Shown: positions 42,628 through 51,647, counted from the first letter of the stretch. The stretch is 64,000 bases of DNA from an uncultured Prevotellaceae bacterium (GCA_902762565.1 CACWOS010000003.1:25868-89867), one strand, 5' to 3'. The notes: generated by a model not told the origin, from the sequence alone. Translations and numbers: made by a program.

Positions 42628-44670
42628 ATGAAAAGACTATTTTTATCATTCATGCTGGGTTCATTGTTGCCCGCTGGCCTCATGGCACAAACTCAAAAAG
42701 GAAACTTCCAAAAGGGCGACTATGGTTACCTTTTTTGTCATATGAACGACCACGGACGTGCCTGGACGGCCTATGCCTTGAGTCGTGATGGATTCCACTA
42801 CCACGATCTGTTGAATGGCGACTCCATCTTCAGTGACTTCGAACATGCACGCATCGAGGGTGCTACGCGCGATGCCTACATCTGCCGCAAGTATGACGGA
42901 ACGGGCTACTTGATGGTGTGTACAGACATGAATGTAGGCCGATTCAAGGACTTGAAGAAGAAGGCCGAATGGGACAACTACGGCATCGACCTGTTGGTGA
43001 GCGATGACCTGATACACTGGACGTCGAAGACCTTCGACTACCGTCAGGGTACGACCATCTTCTGCGACCCTGCAGCTCCCTCCGTCTATAAGGATTGGTC
43101 GACTATCAATCGCGTGTGGGCACCGCAGATAATGTGGGACGGAGACTACGTGTGGCCTGACGGACGCAAAGGTGGCTACTTCATCTATTACTCGATGTGG
43201 AACCGCAATGAAGAGAAGTACGATCGCATGTACTACTCGTATGCCGACGAGACGTTTACGCAGTTGACGCAACCTCGTCTGCTTTTCGACTGGGGTTATG
43301 CCACCATCGATGCTGACATCAACTGGCTGGAAAGCGACCAGCAATGGCACATGATGATTAAAAAGGAGGGCGGCAAGCCAGGACTCTTTACGGCAACGTC
43401 GAAGCAATTAACGGGGCCGTGGAGTGAACCTGTGGAGGACGACTATGTGAACTTCGAGGGCAAGAAAAAGTGTGAGGGCGTATCGGCTTTCCAACTGGCT
43501 GGCCACGACGATTGGGTGATAGGCTACATCGAGTATTCCAGCCGACCCAGGAATTATCGCCTGTGTACGGCCGACAAGTTTATGCGTAACTTCAAGTCGC
43601 CTCGTAACATCGAAGGTGTCAATGCACCACAGCACGGCTCGTACCTTCGTCTCACCAAGGATGAATACGACCGTTTGCAGGCGTGGAGCGATGGTTATGA
43701 GTTGGCCACGATGAAGCCTAACCGTCGCAATCCCGTCATTCCTGGCTTGTATGCTGATCCCGAGGTGCTGTATTCAGAGAAAGACGGCAAATACTACCTT
43801 TATCCAACGACTGACGGACAGGAGAACTGGGACAATCACGACTTCCGCTGCTATTCGTCGTCCGACCTGAAGACGTGGCAGTACGAGGGTGTCATCTTCG
43901 ACCTCCAGACCGACTGCCAGTGGGCTAAGCGCAAGGCGTGGGCTCCGTGTATCATCGAACGCAAGATGGGCAAAGGCAAGAAGGCAAAATATAAGTACTT
44001 CTATTATTTCGTAGGCGAGGACAAGATTGGTGTTGCCGTCAGCGACCAGCCTACAGGTCCCTTCAAGGACGCTTTGGGCAAACCTTTGGCCACCAAAGAG
44101 TTGCCTGTCATGAAAAACGGTGGTGCTACGATAGACCCCGATGTGTTCCAAGACCCTCAGACGGGCAAATACTACCTGTATTGGGGCAATGGCACCATTA
44201 TCTGTGCCGAACTCAACGACAATATGACCAGCTTCAAGGGTGAGCCCACCGTCATCCTGCCGCGTAAGGACAAGGCACGCTACAACTATAACGAGGGCTG
44301 CTACGTGTTCTATCGCGACGGCAAGTACTACTTTACGTGGTCGGAGAACGATACGCGCTCAAAGAACTACCGCATCCGTTATGCCATCAGCGATTCGCCC
44401 ACAGCACTTGTGCGTAACGGTTCTCCCGTTACGGCTGCAGAGAAGACCATTATCCTGCAGCGCGACGACAAGAATCAGATTTTCGGCACAGGCCATCATG
44501 CCATCCTGCAGAAGCCTGGCACGGACGAGTGGTGCATTGTCTATCACCGCTTCCAGCGTCCGCGTGGACCAAAGCTCGACTGGAGTGCAGGCTACAACCG
44601 CGAGGTGTGCATCGACCCCTTGACGTTCAATGCCGATGGTACGATACGGCCCGTAAAGCCCAGCTTGTAA
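42628..44670 (+). CDS. Secreted protein with two tandem GH43-type propellers
   Basis: The 680-residue product has a signal peptide cleaved near LMAQ. Residues about 25-350 are a first five-bladed GH43-like domain (YGYLFCHMNDHGRAWTAYALSRDG, LLVSDDLIHWTSKTFD, INRVWAPQIMWDGDY). Residues about 370-680 are a complete GH43 domain with the catalytic base in PVIPGLYADPEVLY, a middle Asp in ATIDPDVFQD, and a candidate acid in YNEGCYVFYRDGKYYFTWSEND. GH43 enzymes release arabinose, xylose or galactose from plant polysaccharides. The first domain may be catalytic or a binding module; I could not identify all three acids in it. No SusC/SusD pair is adjacent, so it is not in a standard polysaccharide-utilisation locus. 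Confidence 0.88.
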   Translation: MKRLFLSFMLGSLLPAGLMAQTQKGNFQKGDYGYLFCHMNDHGRAWTAYALSRDGFHYHDLLNGDSIFSDFEHARIEGATRDAYICRKYDGTGYLMVCTDMNVGRFKDLKKKAEWDNYGIDLLVSDDLIHWTSKTFDYRQGTTIFCDPAAPSVYKDWSTINRVWAPQIMWDGDYVWPDGRKGGYFIYYSMWNRNEEKYDRMYYSYADETFTQLTQPRLLFDWGYATIDADINWLESDQQWHMMIKKEGGKPGLFTATSKQLTGPWSEPVEDDYVNFEGKKKCEGVSAFQLAGHDDWVIGYIEYSSRPRNYRLCTADKFMRNFKSPRNIEGVNAPQHGSYLRLTKDEYDRLQAWSDGYELATMKPNRRNPVIPGLYADPEVLYSEKDGKYYLYPTTDGQENWDNHDFRCYSSSDLKTWQYEGVIFDLQTDCQWAKRKAWAPCIIERKMGKGKKAKYKYFYYFVGEDKIGVAVSDQPTGPFKDALGKPLATKELPVMKNGGATIDPDVFQDPQTGKYYLYWGNGTIICAELNDNMTSFKGEPTVILPRKDKARYNYNEGCYVFYRDGKYYFTWSENDTRSKNYRIRYAISDSPTALVRNGSPVTAAEKTIILQRDDKNQIFGTGHHAILQKPGTDEWCIVYHRFQRPRGPKLDWSAGYNREVCIDPLTFNADGTIRPVKPSL

Positions 44671-44718
44671 ATTATCTGAAGTATATGCGCCTTGTCTGAT
44701 ACGTACCAGAAGCCTGTT

Positions 44719-44975
44719 CCGAAGGAAGCGGACGCCTCGTCCGAAGGAAGCGGAAGGACCGCCCGAAGGAAGCAGACGGGCCGCGAGAAGGAAGCAGCTG
44801 ATGGCTTTGATGCTTTCAGGTCGTACTAACGTCACTTTCGAGTCGTTCCGATGGCATCTACGACCCGTTCCGATGATACTTTATAGGGGGAAAGTGTCAT
44901 CGGAACGACCGATAGATGACGTTACTAAGGGTAATAGATGCCGTTAGAACGACCTGAAAGTGCCTATGATGAGCA
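44719..44975. repeat. Array of degenerate 22-bp repeats with central inversion, in a gene-free 342-bp stretch
   Basis: The space 44671-45012 holds no gene. Type A units (consensus CCGAAGGAAGCGGACGCC..) start at 44719, 44741, 44763 and 44785. Type B units (GTCGTTCCGATGGCATCTA..) start at 44820, 44842 and 44864. After GGGGG near 44886 the B unit continues in reverse orientation at 44888, 44910, 44932 and weakly 44954. Every step is exactly 22 bases. The two B blocks are inverted relative to each other and their outer ends (CTTTCAGGTCGT / ACGACCTGAAAG) are complementary, so the RNA or DNA could fold into a long cruciform. It separates the GH43 gene from the convergent xse operon. Confidence 0.85.
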
Positions 44976-45012
44976 GAGAACGGAGGCGTTCTCGAGCGTG
45001 CTGTCCCAAATC

Positions 45013-45210
45013 TTATGCGTTAGCTTCGGCATTGATTTTCTGAAGTTCGGCTTCAGTCTTGGTTAATTTGTCCTTACAAAACTTGATGAGTTGCTGGGCA
45101 GTCTTCAGCTGTACAGCAAGTTCATCGATGTCGTACTCGTTGGATTCCATTTTGCGGACAATGGTCTCAAGTTGAGACAAGGCCTCTTCGTATTTTAAAT
45201 GATCGTTCAT
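45013..45210 (-). CDS. xseB: Exodeoxyribonuclease VII small subunit
   Basis: The 65-residue protein matches XseB over its full length: LKYEEALSQLETIVRKMESNEYDIDELAVQLKTAQQLIKFCKDKLTKTEAELQKI. It forms helical bundles on XseA to degrade single-stranded DNA. It is last in the operon after xseA, with a 33-base gap made of heptamer repeats, and is followed by the 22-bp repeat array. Confidence 0.95.
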   Translation of the reverse strand: MNDHLKYEEALSQLETIVRKMESNEYDIDELAVQLKTAQQLIKFCKDKLTKTEAELQKINAEANA

Positions 45211-45217
45211 AACTTCT

Positions 45218-45252
45218 ATCTCTTAACTCTTAATTCTTAATTCTTAACTCTT
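45218..45252. repeat. Heptanucleotide tandem repeat (AAYTCTT x5) between xseA and xseB
   Basis: Five units at 45218-45252 (ATCTCTT, AACTCTT, AATTCTT, AATTCTT, AACTCTT). They include the stop and last codons of xseA. The same heptamer family is at 62564-62591. Confidence 0.9.
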
Positions 45253-46500
45253 AACCACAGATCGTATCGTTCCGTGTTCTACTTTCGTCTCTATTTCGTC
45301 GCCAACCTTCAACTGCTTGGGGTCACGAACGGCACGGCCATTGTGGAGCGTGATGCTGTATCCACGCGAAAGGAGCAGTTTGGGGTCGAAACCTTGTAAC
45401 TTTAGGCTCAAGTTCTCTAACAGGTGTTTTTGGTTGGTCAGTCGTCGTTCGATGGCGACAGGCAGACGATTTTCCTGCATCTCGATACGATGACGCTGAT
45501 CACCAATCGTTCGCAAGGCGAGGGTAGGGATGAGCGCCTGTAAGGACGAAAGCTGAACGTTGAGTGTTGAGAGTCTCGTACTGATAACTGTAGTGAGGTG
45601 CTGTTGGGCGCTGTTAATTCTGTCAAGTACCTGCCTTAAATTGTCGATGAGTAGGGCGGCAGCAGCGGTAGGTGTCTTCACTTTCGTGTTGGCCACCATG
45701 TCGAGGATTGATTCGTCGCGGTCGTGTCCGATACCAGTGATGACGGGCAGGGGGAATTGGGCGACATTTTCGGCCAATGCCAGTGTGTCGAAACCACTGA
45801 GGTCGGCAGTAGCACCACCACCGCGGATGATGACGACGCAGTCGTAGGGGCCCGACGGAGAACCGTCGGGGACGGTGGCTTCGTAGATGGCGTTCAGGGC
45901 AGCGATGATGGATGATTCGACCTGCTCGCCCTGCATGATGGCTGGAAAGAGTGTTACCTCGAAACGGAAACCATAGTCGTTGTCCTCCAATTGACGACAG
46001 AAATCACCATAACCCGCAGCATTCTGGGCAGAAATGACAGCAATACGCTTGGCAAAGGTTGGAATGCGGAGCTCGCGCTGCAGGTCGAAAACACCCTCTT
46101 CCTTCAGTTGGCGGATAATCTCCTGACGCTTGCGGGCCATATCGCCGAGGGTGTAGGTTGGGTCGATGTCGCTGACAATCCACGAGAAACCATAGGCCTC
46201 GTGGAACTGGGCATAGACCTTGAGCAGCACTTTCATGCCAGCACGTAGCTGCTGTCCTGTGGTGCGCTCGAAATAAGGCTTGGCCATCTGCCACGTCTGT
46301 CGCCAGCACTTGGCGGAAGCACGTGCTATGGGGGTGTTGGTTCGCTCATCCTTTTCGATGAGTTCCATATAACAATGGCCACTATTCTCGCGACATTCCG
46401 ACAGTTCTGCCTCCACCCAATATTCATCGGGTAGCTCTGTCTCGATGGCCTCGCGTACCAGCAAGTTCAGTTGTCGTAGCGAATAATGTTCACTCATCAC
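45244..46500 (-). CDS. xseA: Exodeoxyribonuclease VII large subunit
   Basis: Catalytic subunit of Exo VII, 418 residues. The N-terminal OB-fold (YWVEAELSECRENSGHCYMELIEKDE) precedes the conserved nuclease region: RIAVISAQNAAGYGDFCRQLE, DCVVIIRGGGATADLSGFD and PVITGIGHDRDESILDMVANTKVKTPTAAA. A coiled-coil and a C-terminal domain (LLSRGYSITLHNGRAVRDPKQLKVGD) follow. Its start overlaps the S8 protease stop by 4 bases (ATGA). The last codons lie within a heptamer repeat, so unit changes there would alter the C-terminus. Confidence 0.96.
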   Translation of the reverse strand: MMSEHYSLRQLNLLVREAIETELPDEYWVEAELSECRENSGHCYMELIEKDERTNTPIARASAKCWRQTWQMAKPYFERTTGQQLRAGMKVLLKVYAQFHEAYGFSWIVSDIDPTYTLGDMARKRQEIIRQLKEEGVFDLQRELRIPTFAKRIAVISAQNAAGYGDFCRQLEDNDYGFRFEVTLFPAIMQGEQVESSIIAALNAIYEATVPDGSPSGPYDCVVIIRGGGATADLSGFDTLALAENVAQFPLPVITGIGHDRDESILDMVANTKVKTPTAAAALLIDNLRQVLDRINSAQQHLTTVISTRLSTLNVQLSSLQALIPTLALRTIGDQRHRIEMQENRLPVAIERRLTNQKHLLENLSLKLQGFDPKLLLSRGYSITLHNGRAVRDPKQLKVGDEIETKVEHGTIRSVVKS

Positions 46501-47924
46501 TTCTCACTATTCACTTTTATCATCCCTTCCATGTATGCCTGCCAGAAATCAGGCACGCCAAAGCCGTAAATGTTATCTGGATGCTGGTAGTTATTGCCTG
46601 TACGACGGACAAGCTCAATGATTTCGAGGGCCGTCTTGTGGGGCAAAGCCTGCCACAGACAGGCCACCAGTCCGCAGACTACGGGCGACGAGAACGAGGT
46701 GCCCATGCTGCTGGTAATCATGCCTCGGCCACTGATGACGCGAGCCGGAGCACCTATGGCTACAACGTCAGGCTTGACGCGACCGTCCTGAGTGGGACCA
46801 ATACTGCTAAACGCAGCGATGCGTTGTGTTTCATTATCAGAGATGGCACCAATGGTCAATATCTGATCGGCATCGGCAGGTACACCAATCTTCTTCCAGG
46901 GACCCATGCCTGAATTACCTGCAGAATTGCAGAGCACGATGCCCTTTGAGGCTAACATGGAAGCGGAACGGGTGATGAAAGCTGTTTGTCCGTCGAGTTG
47001 CCATTGCTTGTATGACATCCATTTGTGGTCGTATTCATTATAGCCTAGCGAGGAGTTGATGACGTCACAGCCCACGCTGTCGGCAAACTCAGCAGCCATC
47101 GTCCAGTAGTCTTCTTCTACCTCCTGTTCCGTCTGCTGGTCTTCGCTGCGAAGAAGCCAATAAGAGGCTTTGGGAGCTGTGCCAATGAAGATGTGAGGAC
47201 GGTAAGTGCCCATAGCAGAGAGTACCTTGGTGCCATGATCAGTATCGGCAAAAAGCTGTGGGTCGTCAGGACTGACAAAGTCGCGCCAGCCTCGGATGTC
47301 AATCTTCTTCAGTTCAGGAATGACATCGGCATTCTTGAATCCACCATCAATGACGGCTATCATCATGCCTTTACCCTGAAAGCCTGCCTTGTGCAACTGG
47401 TCGCCCTTGAGATTGTATATCTGGTCGGCTGCGGTACCATAGATTTCGTTAGCTATGCTGTCGTGGGGTTCAAAAGTTTCATGATAATTGATGCGGGTGT
47501 CAGGAGTGATAGAATCGGGTGACAGCCAAACCAACTTGCAATCCTTCACACAAGGTAACTGTCGGATGCTACTGATAAGTGTGCTGTCTTTCATGCGAAC
47601 CAATAGGGTGTTTTGCCAGCGACTCTTGCCAACGATACTAACGCCCTCCTTGCTGACCATCTGAATATAATGAGGCGATACGGGCAGGTCGGTGGAGTCA
47701 ACACTCAATCCCTGACGCTTACGACGTTCGACAGCTCTATGCGAGAGAAAACGGGTTGGGCGGTCGAGGGAGTAGGGTGTACCATCCTTATCCGTCAGAC
47801 TGATACGATAAATGTAAGCAGGTCCATCCTTGTACCGTATACGTCGTGTGCCGTCCTGTTGTTGGGTGGCCAACACGAATAGCGTGCAGCCTGTCAGTAT
47901 GATTAGTGTCAATAGTCGTTGCAT
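46497..47924 (-). CDS. Exported S8 family subtilisin-like serine protease
   Basis: The 475-residue product has a signal peptide, an N-terminal propeptide-like region to about residue 160, and a peptidase S8 domain with the intact triad: Asp in MIAVIDGGF, His in DTDHGTKVLS and Ser in MGTSFSSPVV. The oxyanion Asn region reads VLCNSAGNSG. The order Asp-His-Ser is that of subtilisins. No type IX C-terminal sorting domain or added module is visible. It is the first gene in an operon with xseA and xseB, an association likely to be positional only. It has its own well-formed promoter. Confidence 0.92.
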   Translation of the reverse strand: MQRLLTLIILTGCTLFVLATQQQDGTRRIRYKDGPAYIYRISLTDKDGTPYSLDRPTRFLSHRAVERRKRQGLSVDSTDLPVSPHYIQMVSKEGVSIVGKSRWQNTLLVRMKDSTLISSIRQLPCVKDCKLVWLSPDSITPDTRINYHETFEPHDSIANEIYGTAADQIYNLKGDQLHKAGFQGKGMMIAVIDGGFKNADVIPELKKIDIRGWRDFVSPDDPQLFADTDHGTKVLSAMGTYRPHIFIGTAPKASYWLLRSEDQQTEQEVEEDYWTMAAEFADSVGCDVINSSLGYNEYDHKWMSYKQWQLDGQTAFITRSASMLASKGIVLCNSAGNSGMGPWKKIGVPADADQILTIGAISDNETQRIAAFSSIGPTQDGRVKPDVVAIGAPARVISGRGMITSSMGTSFSSPVVCGLVACLWQALPHKTALEIIELVRRTGNNYQHPDNIYGFGVPDFWQAYMEGMIKVNSEK

Positions 47925-47942
47925 GTGATGATTATTTTAATG

Positions 47943-47974
47943 CAAAGGTACAGTTTATTATGCGAACAGCCAAA
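47943..47974 (-). promoter_or_regulatory. Promoter of the S8 protease-xse operon
   Basis: Minus strand: TTTG (47971-47974) and TACCTTTG (47943-47950), gap 20 bp. Confidence 0.75.
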
Positions 47975-47988
47975 TCTTTTAAACTTAA

Positions 47989-48020
47989 TTTGGTTGTTTC
48001 AAGAATAATTCGTACCTTTG
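47989..48020 (+). promoter_or_regulatory. Promoter of the MATE-to-FemAB operon
   Basis: TTTG 47989-47992 and TACCTTTG 48013-48020, gap 20 bp, 16 bases before the ATG. No second promoter with both boxes is apparent until the hairpin at 54173. Confidence 0.75.
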
Positions 48021-48036
48021 CACATTATTAATATAC

Positions 48037-49383
48037 ATGGACAATAAAAAAGCGGCATTAGAATTAGGGACAAAGCCTGTAGGTCAGCTGCTATGGCAGT
48101 ATGCCCTGCCAGCTATTGTGGCTATGACGGCTTCAAGTCTCTATAACATCATCGACCGTGCTATGATTGGTCAGATGGTGGGGCCTGAGGCTATTGCAGG
48201 CTTGGGCATTACGTTTCCCTTCATGAACCTGAGTGCGGCCTTTGGTGCCGCTGTTGGTGTGGGCTCTTCAGCGTGTATCTCCGTGAAACTGGGTCAGCGT
48301 GACTATAAAACAGCTGAGTATCTGTTGGGTAATACCGTGACACTGAATCTGATAATCGGATCGCTGTTTATGATAATCAGTCTGATATTCCTTGATCCGA
48401 TTCTGCGATTCTTTGGCGCCAGTGACGTGACGCTGCCGTATGCCCGTGAATTTATGATTGTCATTCTGTTAGGCAACGTCGTGACACACATGTACTTTGG
48501 TATGAATGCCGTGCTGAGGGCTGCTGGTAAGCCCACTCATGCCATGTATGCCACGTTGTTTACCGTAGGTATGAACATCCTGTTGATCATAGCCTTTGTA
48601 TGGTGGCTGCGTTGGGGCATCAGAGGAGCTGCTTTGGCAACGGTGACTTCGCAGACGATGGCACTCTGTTGGCAGTTGTGGCTATTCTCAGACGAGAAAG
48701 AGCTGTTGCACCTGAAGCGGGGCATCTATAAACTGAAGGCTGATTTGGTTAGGAACATTCTGGCTATCGGTATTTCGCCTTTCTTGATGAACGCAACAGC
48801 GTGTGTAATAGTTATCTTCATGAACAACCAGTTTGTGCGTTATGGTGGCGATATGGCTGTTGGTGCCTATTCGATAGCCAACTCAATGGCGATGGTGTTC
48901 TTTATGTTCGTGATGGGTGTGTGCCAGGGGATGCAGCCTATTGTAGGTTATAACTATGGTGCCGAGAAGCACGATCGTATGTTCCGTTGTCTGTTTATTG
49001 CCATCGGGTGTGCTACTGCCATCTTGTTGGTAGGCTGGATATTATCAATGCTCTTCCCTCGCGAGATAGCACGTGTCTTTACCAGTGATGATAAGCTGCT
49101 TGAACTCTCGGCCAGGGGTATCAGATTGGATATGCTGGTATTCTTTATCGTGGGTTCGCAGGCTACTATCACCCATTTCTTCCAAAGTATCGGTAAGGTG
49201 AAAGTGTCGATATTCCTCTCGTTGTCGCGACAATTGTTCTTGTTGTTGCCGATGGCCTATATATTCCCCATGTTTTGGGATTTGGACGGTGTGTGGTATT
49301 CAATGCCTGTAAGTGATTTCTGCTCGTTCGCAATGACCATACCCATGCTGATGTGGTACATGAAAAAAATCAAGAAGCAATGA
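48037..49383 (+). CDS. MATE family efflux transporter (MepA-like)
   Basis: The 448-residue membrane protein belongs to the MepA/NorM-type branch of MATE exporters. Typical segments: PVGQLLWQYALPAIVAMTASSLYNIIDRAMIGQMVG, GLGITFPFMNLSAAFGAAVGVGSSACISVKLG and GVCQGMQPIVGYNYGAEKHDR. There are about twelve helices in two halves. It is the first of seven co-directional genes; its stop overlaps the ATG of the next gene (ATGA). Substrate unknown. It is distinct from the DinF-type MATE at 39381. Confidence 0.92.
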   Translation: MDNKKAALELGTKPVGQLLWQYALPAIVAMTASSLYNIIDRAMIGQMVGPEAIAGLGITFPFMNLSAAFGAAVGVGSSACISVKLGQRDYKTAEYLLGNTVTLNLIIGSLFMIISLIFLDPILRFFGASDVTLPYAREFMIVILLGNVVTHMYFGMNAVLRAAGKPTHAMYATLFTVGMNILLIIAFVWWLRWGIRGAALATVTSQTMALCWQLWLFSDEKELLHLKRGIYKLKADLVRNILAIGISPFLMNATACVIVIFMNNQFVRYGGDMAVGAYSIANSMAMVFFMFVMGVCQGMQPIVGYNYGAEKHDRMFRCLFIAIGCATAILLVGWILSMLFPREIARVFTSDDKLLELSARGIRLDMLVFFIVGSQATITHFFQSIGKVKVSIFLSLSRQLFLLLPMAYIFPMFWDLDGVWYSMPVSDFCSFAMTIPMLMWYMKKIKKQ

Positions 49384-49997
49384 AGCATATCATTATTAAC
49401 GTAGGCAGACAGGTAGGTGCTGGCGGACAGGAAATCGGTCGTATGCTGGCACAGGATTTCGAGGCGAAGTTCTATGATAGGGAATTGCTGAATCTGGCTG
49501 CAAAGGAAAGTGGCTTTTCTGAGAAATTCTTTAAGCAGAGCGATGAGAAACAGGGCTTTTTACGTGGCTTGTTTAATGTGCAGGCACCCCACTTTTCGCT
49601 TGGTAGCGTATATAACTCTAACTTCTCGCAAGAGGGTTTGTTCCAGTTTCAGAGCGATGCCATCCGCAAGGCCGCAAGTGAGGGTAGTTGCGTATTTCTG
49701 GGTCGTTGTGCCGACTATGTGCTGAGGGATTTTGAAAATGTAGTAAATGTGTTTATTACTGCTTCAATCGATTTCCGTGTAGACATAGTATCGAAGGTTA
49801 AAGAGCTCGATGCTGAGCACGCTCGCAAGTTGATAGAGCATGTGGAACGTCGCAGAGCTGAATACTATAATTACTATACTGGTAAGAAGTGGGGAGCTGC
49901 TGAGTCGTACGACCTCTGTATTGATGCTTCGATTCTCGGCATTCAGGCTACGGAGAAGTTGATAGTTGACTATATCCGCAAACGTCTTGGAATATGA
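49380..49997 (+). CDS. Cytidylate kinase-like family protein
   Basis: From MKHIIINVGRQVGAGGQEIG the product is 205 residues and contains a P-loop-like start (GRQVGAGGQEIG), a LID-type basic region (HVERRRAEYYNYYTGKKWG) and FITASIDFRVDIVSKV. This matches the cytidylate kinase-like family of anaerobes rather than true Cmk. The phosphate-loop differs from classic GxxGxGKS, so the substrate is uncertain. An in-frame upstream ATG at 49353 would lie inside the MATE gene and was rejected. Overlaps of four bases at both ends tie it to its neighbours. Confidence 0.85.
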   Translation: MKHIIINVGRQVGAGGQEIGRMLAQDFEAKFYDRELLNLAAKESGFSEKFFKQSDEKQGFLRGLFNVQAPHFSLGSVYNSNFSQEGLFQFQSDAIRKAASEGSCVFLGRCADYVLRDFENVVNVFITASIDFRVDIVSKVKELDAEHARKLIEHVERRRAEYYNYYTGKKWGAAESYDLCIDASILGIQATEKLIVDYIRKRLGI

Positions 49998-50488
49998 AGA
50001 AAATAGGTATTATCAGCGATACGCACAGCTATTGGGACGAGAAGTACCTGCACTACTTTGAACCCTGTGACGAAATATGGCATGCGGGGGATATCGGTAG
50101 TGTTGAAGTGGCCGAGAAGTTGGCTGCTTTCCGTCCGTTTCGTGCTGTCTGTGGCAATTGCGACGGGGGCGACCTGCGACTGATGTATCGTGAACTGAAC
50201 CGCTTCAAGTGCGAGGATGTCGATGTGCTCATCAAACATATCGGGGGTTATCCAGGCAACTACGATTATTCGATACGTTCGACGCTGTATGCCTCACCAC
50301 CCCAGCTCTTCGTCGCTGGACATTCACATATATTGAAAGTACAGTTCGACAAGACGCTGAATCTGTTGCACATCAACCCAGGTGCTGCAGGTCTGCAAGG
50401 ATGGCATAAGGAGCGTACGCTGGTAAGACTGACTATTGAAGGCAATAAATTCAGTGATTGCGAAGTTATAACATTAGGAAAACATTAA
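49994..50488 (+). CDS. YfcE/MJ0936-type metallophosphoesterase
   Basis: The 164-residue calcineurin-like phosphoesterase has the metal-binding motifs GIISDTHSYW, WHAGDIGSVEV, GNCDGGD and AGHSHI in the right order for the YfcE/MJ0936 family. This family acts on small phosphodiesters in vitro; physiological substrate unknown. Its start overlaps the kinase-like gene by four bases and it is followed after 13 bases by rfbB. It is probably housekeeping within the operon rather than part of sugar synthesis. Confidence 0.9.
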   Translation: MKKIGIISDTHSYWDEKYLHYFEPCDEIWHAGDIGSVEVAEKLAAFRPFRAVCGNCDGGDLRLMYRELNRFKCEDVDVLIKHIGGYPGNYDYSIRSTLYASPPQLFVAGHSHILKVQFDKTLNLLHINPGAAGLQGWHKERTLVRLTIEGNKFSDCEVITLGKH

Positions 50489-50501
50489 ATAAACATAGAA
50501 T

Positions 50502-51638
50502 ATGAAACGTACAATTGTAATTACTGGTGGCGCAGGTTTTATTGGAAGCCACGTGGTGCGCCTGTTTGTGAACAAGTACCCTGAGTATCACATCATCAAC
50601 CTCGACAAGCTGACGTATGCAGGTAACTTGGCAAACCTCAAGGACATTGAGGACAAACCCAACTATGAGTTTGTGAAGATGGACATCTGCGACTTTGACG
50701 GTGTGCTGAAGCTGATGCAGGAAAAGAAAGTGGATGGCATCATCCATCTGGCTGCTGAGAGTCACGTGGACCGCTCTATCAAAGACCCCTTCACTTTTGC
50801 CCAGACCAACGTGATGGGTACGCTTTCGTTGCTTCAGGCCGCTAAGGCTTATTGGGAAAGCCTTCCTGAGAAGTACGAGGGCAAGCGCTTCTACCATATT
50901 TCTACTGATGAGGTTTATGGAGCATTGCAGATGACTCATCCTGAGGGTATTGAACCTCCATTCACCACCAAGGCTTCTAGTGGCAAGCACCATTTGGCTT
51001 ATGGTGAGAAATTCTTCACTGAGGATTTGAAGTACCAGCCCCATAGCCCTTATAGTGCTGCCAAGGCTTCTTCAGACCACTTTGTCCGAGCTTTCCACGA
51101 TACGTTTGGATTGCCTACCATCGTGACCAACTGCTCGAACAACTACGGTCCCTATCAGTTCCCTGAGAAACTGATTCCCTTGTTCATCAACAATATCCGT
51201 CATCGCAAGCCACTGCCTGTCTATGGCAAAGGAGAGAACGTACGCGACTGGCTGTATGTGGTTGATCATGCACGTGCTATTGACACAATCTTCCATAACG
51301 GTAAGATTGCTGAAACCTACAATATCGGTGGCTTCAACGAGTGGAAGAACATTGACATCATTAAGGTTGTCATTAATACCGTCGACCGCCTGTTGGGACG
51401 CAAGGAAGGCGAGGATATGGACCTCATCACCTTCGTGACCGATCGTGCTGGTCACGACTTGCGTTACGCTATCGACTCGTCGAAGTTGCAGAAGGAACTG
51501 GGGTGGGAACCCTCGCTTCAGTTCGAAGAGGGAATAGAGAAGACCGTTCGCTGGTATCTTGACAACCAAGAATGGCTGGATAATGTGACAAGTGGCGACT
51601 ACCAGAAGTATTACGATAACATGTACAAGAACAGATAA
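50502..51638 (+). CDS. rfbB: dTDP-glucose 4,6-dehydratase
   Basis: This 378-residue short-chain dehydrogenase makes dTDP-4-keto-6-deoxyglucose. The NAD site ITGGAGFIGSHVVRLFVNKYP, the YAGNLANLKDIE segment of RmlB, the catalytic triad region STDEVYGAL and YSAAKASSDHFVRAFHDTFGLP (with YxxxK) are all visible. It is longer than the usual 350 because of an insertion around residues 140-185. It sits upstream of purT and an fdtA-like ketoisomerase. No rfbA, rfbC or rfbD is nearby. Confidence 0.95.
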   Translation: MKRTIVITGGAGFIGSHVVRLFVNKYPEYHIINLDKLTYAGNLANLKDIEDKPNYEFVKMDICDFDGVLKLMQEKKVDGIIHLAAESHVDRSIKDPFTFAQTNVMGTLSLLQAAKAYWESLPEKYEGKRFYHISTDEVYGALQMTHPEGIEPPFTTKASSGKHHLAYGEKFFTEDLKYQPHSPYSAAKASSDHFVRAFHDTFGLPTIVTNCSNNYGPYQFPEKLIPLFINNIRHRKPLPVYGKGENVRDWLYVVDHARAIDTIFHNGKIAETYNIGGFNEWKNIDIIKVVINTVDRLLGRKEGEDMDLITFVTDRAGHDLRYAIDSSKLQKELGWEPSLQFEEGIEKTVRWYLDNQEWLDNVTSGDYQKYYDNMYKNR

Positions 51639-51647
51639 ACTTCTATT

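Noticed and set aside
42661-43407. 248-codon open frame on the minus strand
   Set aside because: It is fully antisense to the GH43 gene, has no promoter or recognisable domain, and follows from the codon bias of the real gene.
44359-44835. 158-codon minus-strand frame running from the GH43 gene into the 22-bp repeats
   Set aside because: The repeats are stop-poor in several frames, which explains the open frame. No start signal or domain is seen.
44719-44975. Possible CRISPR array
   Set aside because: Units are contiguous and degenerate with no variable spacers, orientation reverses midway, and there are no cas genes.
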